9,369 nucleotides of DNA from Eshraghiella sp045542375 (lineage in GTDB: Bacteria > Bacillota > Clostridia > Lachnospirales > Lachnospiraceae), in contig JAZQKW010000193.1 of NCBI GenBank assembly GCA_045542375.1, positions 1-9,369 of the forward strand, in the 5' to 3' direction. Below the pieces are notes generated by a model. The model saw nothing but the letters and a program-made list of their open reading frames with translations. It ran no database searches and had not been told where the DNA came from. The position numbers and the translations under genes were made by a program. Of this stretch, positions 6,231-9,369 are shown piece after piece. The number at the start of each line of letters is the position of its first letter. Within the stretch, counting starts at the first letter, position 1.

Positions 6231-7403
6231 TTATTTAGCTGATACATATGTACCATTTTCAATAACTACAGCCATAGGAGCCTTGTTAACTTCACCTGTT
6301 GCTACCCATGTCATATCAGCACCTGTAAGGCCGTCAACTTCTACTTCTGTAATTGCTACCTTTAAAGCATCGCAGATATCGCTAACTGATGCATCAGGCT
6401 TAATATTAGCCTTCTCAATTGCTGCCTTGATGATGTAAATAGCATCATAAGCATCTGCTGCGAACTGGTTAGGAATATCACCTGTCTTCTCTTTATACTT
6501 AGCTACGAAGTTCTTAGTTAAATCATCTTCTGCGTCAGCTGAGAATGGTGTAAGAAGCATTACGCCTTCTGCAAGCTTAGTATCAAAGTTCTCAACTGTA
6601 AGCACTCCATCAAGACCATCACATCCGAAGAAAATTGTCTCATAGCCAATGCTGTTAGCTTCTGTAAGAATTAAAGAAGCTTCTGAGTAATAAATTGGAA
6701 GGAATACAAGTTCTGCTCCTGCATCCTTACAAGCCTGTACCTGAACTGAGAAATCAGTCTTAGTATCCTTAGTGAATGACTGCTTAGTTACAATTTCAAA
6801 ATTGCTTGATTCAGCAGCTTCAACGAACTTAGCAAAAATTCCTGATGAATACACATCAGAGCTATCGTAAATAATACCAACCTTAGTAGCTAACTTATTG
6901 TCTGAAATATACTTAGCTGATGCTGAACCCTGGTTAGGGTCTGTAAAACATACCTGGAATACGTTATCGCCTTCGATAACTGACTCAGCTGAAGCTGATG
7001 GTGTTAACTGAAACATATTATCTGCTCCTGATAAACCAACTACTGCTTCACATGCACCTGAAGTAACTGTACCCATAAGAATCTGCATTCCCTTATCCTT
7101 TAATGCATTGTATGCATTAGATGATAATTCTGGGTCAGCCTTATCATCTTCAAAATTAAATGTAATCTGGTATCCGTTAATTCCGCCGGCAGCATTAATT
7201 TCATCTACTGCAATCTGAGCTCCGTCCTTAACAGCGTTTCCATATACAGCCGCATCTCCTGTGATAGGTCCGATTGAACCGATGTTCCACACATCTGATC
7301 CTGTATTATCACTTCCAGAATCTTTCTTACCACATCCTGCGAATGTAGCTGCAGCTAATGTAGCAACCATTGCTAAAGCTGCAAATTTCTTCATCTTTCT
7401 CAT
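6231..7403 (-). CDS. livJ: Branched-chain amino acid-type ABC transporter substrate-binding lipoprotein
   Basis: The extracellular ligand-binding component of a LIV-type importer (periplasmic-binding-protein type 1 fold, Peripla_BP_6 family). The signal peptide has a basic start (MRKMKK), a hydrophobic stretch and a lipobox FAGC, with Cys24 as the predicted lipidation site. A short Gly/Ser/Asp linker (25-37) leads into the domain, which starts with the family hallmark IGSIGPITGDAAVYG. Other typical segments are AVDEINAAGGINGY (about 65-78), GTVTSGACEAVV (about 111-122) and LTPSASAES (about 133-141), the last two probably contacting the ligand's alpha-amino and carboxyl groups. At 390 residues it is normal in length. 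The start at 7403 has AGGAGG 8 nt upstream (7412-7417). An ATG three codons in is less well placed. It is the first gene of the operon, followed by the permeases and ATPases. Leu/Ile/Val is the default prediction, but members of this family also bind other amino acids, amides or urea. Confidence 0.92.
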   Translation of the reverse strand: MRKMKKFAALAMVATLAAATFAGCGKKDSGSDNTGSDVWNIGSIGPITGDAAVYGNAVKDGAQIAVDEINAAGGINGYQITFNFEDDKADPELSSNAYNALKDKGMQILMGTVTSGACEAVVGLSGADNMFQLTPSASAESVIEGDNVFQVCFTDPNQGSASAKYISDNKLATKVGIIYDSSDVYSSGIFAKFVEAAESSNFEIVTKQSFTKDTKTDFSVQVQACKDAGAELVFLPIYYSEASLILTEANSIGYETIFFGCDGLDGVLTVENFDTKLAEGVMLLTPFSADAEDDLTKNFVAKYKEKTGDIPNQFAADAYDAIYIIKAAIEKANIKPDASVSDICDALKVAITEVEVDGLTGADMTWVATGEVNKAPMAVVIENGTYVSAK

Positions 7404-7423
7404 AATTGTTTCCTCCTAAATAT

Positions 7424-7443
7424 TAGACTACAGATATAGTCTA
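7424..7443 (-). promoter_or_regulatory. Inverted repeat at the 5' end of the liv leader
   Basis: A perfect 7-bp inverted repeat, TAGACTA and TAGTCTA with a 6-nt loop, lies about 5 nt after the predicted transcription start and 6 nt before the livJ ribosome binding site. In RNA it would make a 5'-terminal hairpin that could protect the message. As DNA it could be a repressor operator. The sequence does not decide between these, and there is no U-tract, so it is not a terminator. Confidence 0.5.
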
Positions 7444-7454
7444 TTCAAAAATGT

Positions 7455-7483
7455 ATGTTACTAATTATTTGCTGATTTGTCAA
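7455..7483 (-). promoter_or_regulatory. Sigma-A-type promoter of the liv operon
   Basis: On the minus strand a perfect -35 box TTGACA (7478-7483) is separated by exactly 17 bp from TAACAT (7455-7460), which matches the -10 consensus at 4 of 6 positions. The start of transcription should fall near 7448, giving a leader of about 45 nt before livJ. The promoter lies just downstream of the chemoreceptor terminator, so the importer has independent control. Confidence 0.8.
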
Positions 7484-7527
7484 CTGTTTTTTAGTTATTT
7501 ACACTATTTTTCAAGTATTTTGTAAAC

Positions 7528-7575
7528 AAAAAAATCCTTCCGGATTGATATATCATAATACCAATCCGAAAGGAT
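7528..7575 (-). terminator. Rho-independent terminator after the chemoreceptor gene
   Basis: Read on the minus strand, arm ATCCTTTCGGATTG (7562-7575) pairs with CAATCCGGAAGGAT (7534-7547) over 14 positions. One pair is a U-G wobble and the loop is about 14 nt. A run of Ts (7528-7533) follows immediately. It begins 16 nt after the chemoreceptor stop codon and separates that gene from the liv operon. Confidence 0.93.
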
Positions 7576-7591
7576 ATGCAAATTCATAAAT

Positions 7592-9325
7592 TTAGTTGAG
7601 TTTGAACTTGCCAACTTCTACACTTAATTCACTAGAGATGTTATCACTTAAGTGAGCTTCCTCACCAACATTGCTTACATTCTCTGTAAGAGTAACTGTA
7701 TTCTCTGTAACTGATGCAATACCATTAGCACATTCTTCAACGGCTACGTTAATAGCTTCAAATGATTCCTTCATATAGCTCATCTTATCCTTAACGTTAT
7801 CACTATGGATAGCAAATTCGCTCATCATTGCATTCATGTTACCAACGTCACTTCTATAGCTTTCACTTGTCTCTAAGAGTCTGTCATAACCCTTCATAGC
7901 AGTCTCATCCATAAACATTGTCATTCTTGCAGCTTCTTCAGCAAGTTCATTAACCGCAATAATAACATCTGCACTTACACGCTGAATCTGTGCTGTAATC
8001 TGTGCTGCACTTGTAGCAAGCTGTCCAATTTCATCAGCAACGATTGCAAATCCTCTACCTGCATCTCCTGCTCTGGCAGCCTCAATACTTGCGTTAAGTG
8101 ATAAAAGGTTAGTCTGTGTTGCAACACCCATAATATCTGATGTAAGAGTAGTAATCTGTTCTACTGCCTTAGACTTGTCAATCTTGTCATTAACAACACT
8201 GATAATATTCTGTGCAAGTTCTCTTGCCTGTCTCTGTTCTTCTGTTGCACTCTCTACAATTTCAAGAGCCTTATTCATTATCTCGTTAGATGTTTCTGTC
8301 TCCTGCTTAGCCTGCCCTGAAATACCATCCATTACCTGATAAATCTCTTCTATTGAAGTATTCATCTCATGGATTGAAGCGCTTGTCTCCTGCATTGCGG
8401 CGCTCATTTCTTCCATTGTTGCCGAAATATCTGTAATACCTGTCTCAGCAGTTGCAACAGAATTTACAAGTGTATTTGATGACACTCCAAGCTTCTCTGC
8501 GTTCTCTGCGATACCAAGCATAATATTTCTGATATATGCCAGAAGGGCATTAACATTGTTAGCAATAAGCTCAAGCTCATCACCGCTCTTAATGTCAAGC
8601 TGCTGTGTAAGGTCTCCTTCGTTGTTAACGAGATCATATAATTTCTCATCAACCTTCTTAATATTCTTACATATAAGTAATACTACAACACCAAATATAG
8701 CATTTCCAAGTAAGAGGCATATTGCTGCAATAATAATTACTGTCTTGGTATTCTCACGAAGTTCTTTCATAATACCTGACGCGTCATAATCTGCGCCTAC
8801 AAGACCTACAACGTTACCCTTATTATCCTTAACCGGAGCATATGCTGAAATAATATCTCCATACTGCGAATGTTCAATGTAATCAGAAATTAATACATTT
8901 CCCTTAAAACACTCTTCAAGCTCGCTATATGAATGATTGTATTCATCTCCAACCTCAGCTTTATTCTCTGACTCGTCAGTATCTACACCATAATAAAGCT
9001 TTTCTCCATCTGTATACAGTGTATAGAGATACTTCATACCATACTTATCTCTTACTTCAGTTAATTCCTGAAGAACCATCCTGTATGTTCCTGATGACAC
9101 CTTGTCTGCTGTAACAGCTTCTATCTCATCATATGTAATCAAATCTCCTGCAATCTTAACTGCCATTGAAGCTTCTTCTCTACCCATTTCAGTCATGCCA
9201 TTAAGAATACTTCTGTATGAAGTAAATCCTAAAACCGTACACACTGCAACGATAAGTAAACATGCAGGTATTATGATTTTGACTTTGATGCTAAGTCTTC
9301 TTGTCTTTATTTTTTTCTTCTTCAT
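7592..9325 (-). CDS. Methyl-accepting chemotaxis protein with a Cache-like extracellular sensor
   Basis: A transmembrane chemoreceptor that should pass ligand signals to the CheA-CheW array and so control flagellar rotation. After a basic N-terminus there is a membrane helix (about residues 16-37), an extracellular domain (about 38-193) and a second helix (about 195-219). The sensor segment, with YLYTLYTDGEKLYYGVDTD and later ISAYAPVKDNKGNVVG, resembles a single PAS-like Cache fold. A HAMP-like linker follows (about 220-272), then a long helical signalling domain. The hairpin tip is very well conserved: QTNLLSLNASIEAARAG and GRGFAIVADEI (about 404-433). No CheR-binding pentapeptide is seen at the C-terminus (ends KFKLN). 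The frame can be extended one codon to a TTG at 9328. I chose the ATG at 9325 because it lies 7 nt from a GAGG motif at 9333-9336. The 577-residue length is normal. The ligand is unknown. The gene sits upstream of livJ but has its own terminator. Confidence 0.95.
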   Translation of the reverse strand: MKKKKIKTRRLSIKVKIIIPACLLIVAVCTVLGFTSYRSILNGMTEMGREEASMAVKIAGDLITYDEIEAVTADKVSSGTYRMVLQELTEVRDKYGMKYLYTLYTDGEKLYYGVDTDESENKAEVGDEYNHSYSELEECFKGNVLISDYIEHSQYGDIISAYAPVKDNKGNVVGLVGADYDASGIMKELRENTKTVIIIAAICLLLGNAIFGVVVLLICKNIKKVDEKLYDLVNNEGDLTQQLDIKSGDELELIANNVNALLAYIRNIMLGIAENAEKLGVSSNTLVNSVATAETGITDISATMEEMSAAMQETSASIHEMNTSIEEIYQVMDGISGQAKQETETSNEIMNKALEIVESATEEQRQARELAQNIISVVNDKIDKSKAVEQITTLTSDIMGVATQTNLLSLNASIEAARAGDAGRGFAIVADEIGQLATSAAQITAQIQRVSADVIIAVNELAEEAARMTMFMDETAMKGYDRLLETSESYRSDVGNMNAMMSEFAIHSDNVKDKMSYMKESFEAINVAVEECANGIASVTENTVTLTENVSNVGEEAHLSDNISSELSVEVGKFKLN

Positions 9326-9332
9326 CAACGTA

Positions 9333-9336
9333 CCTC
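9333..9336 (-). promoter_or_regulatory. Ribosome binding site deciding the chemoreceptor start
   Basis: On the minus strand GAGG lies 7 nt before the ATG at 9325 and only 4 nt before the in-frame TTG at 9328. The spacing favours ATG as the start. Confidence 0.7.
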
Positions 9337-9369
9337 ATTTCTATTATATTTTAGAAAAAATTCAATACG

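Noticed and set aside
7404..7450. Leucine-type leader peptide, T-box or riboswitch before livJ
   Set aside because: The leader is only about 45 nt with one small hairpin, no T-tract and no small ORF rich in branched-chain codons.
9343..9348. TATAAT on the minus strand upstream of the chemoreceptor gene as its -10 box
   Set aside because: The predicted start would fall at the ribosome binding site itself, leaving a leader of about 11 nt. The matching -35 position lies at or beyond the window edge. The real promoter is probably outside the window.
1..9369. CRISPR array, insertion sequence, phage genes, toxin-antitoxin or defence genes
   Set aside because: No regularly spaced repeats, transposase or recombinase motifs, terminal inverted repeats or toxin-like small gene pairs were seen on either strand.

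Overview
The window looks like chromosomal DNA from a motile, low-GC Gram-positive anaerobe. A Lachnospiraceae-type Clostridium relative fits best. The reasons are AT-rich genes with near-perfect AGGAGG ribosome binding sites, two Gram-positive-style lipobox proteins, a chemoreceptor, and an rRNA-type leader with TTGACA promoters at the left edge. The family assignment comes from general resemblance and is not proven by any single marker. Every gene and control signal I can support lies on the minus strand, so transcription runs from right (9369) to left (1).

From right to left the layout is as follows. (1) 7592-9325 encodes a membrane chemoreceptor with one extracellular Cache-like sensor domain, followed by a Rho-independent terminator (7528-7575). 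(2) A consensus-like promoter (TTGACA, 17 bp, TAACAT; 7455-7483) and a short leader with a hairpin precede a complete branched-chain-amino-acid-type ABC importer operon in the order livJ-livH-livM-livG-livF (7403 down to 2652). A weak hairpin between livJ and livH probably lets more binding protein than permease be made. A strong symmetric hairpin (2619-2646) ends the operon. (3) An unpartnered sensor histidine kinase (1109-2569) is followed 46 bp later by a lipoprotein of unknown function (304-1062). No response regulator gene is visible. (4) The last 300 bp hold no sizeable gene. They carry two tandem promoters (TTGACA-N17-TAATAT and TTGACA-N17-TATATT) and a structured leader that reads out of the left edge. 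I interpret this as the promoter region of an rRNA operon lying just outside the window.

Functionally, LivJ captures a small polar ligand, most likely branched-chain amino acids, outside the membrane. LivH and LivM form the channel, and LivG and LivF are the ATPases. The adjacent chemoreceptor may sense a related nutrient, but that rests only on proximity. The kinase and lipoprotein probably form a two-gene envelope-sensing unit whose regulator is encoded elsewhere.

Most of this is conventional housekeeping and nutrient-uptake DNA. I found no clear sign of a novel defence, mobile or biosynthetic system. The places that most deserve a second look are the dual-promoter region at the left edge, including a 16-codon ORF overlapping its -10 box, the kinase-lipoprotein pair, and the livJ/livH attenuator.
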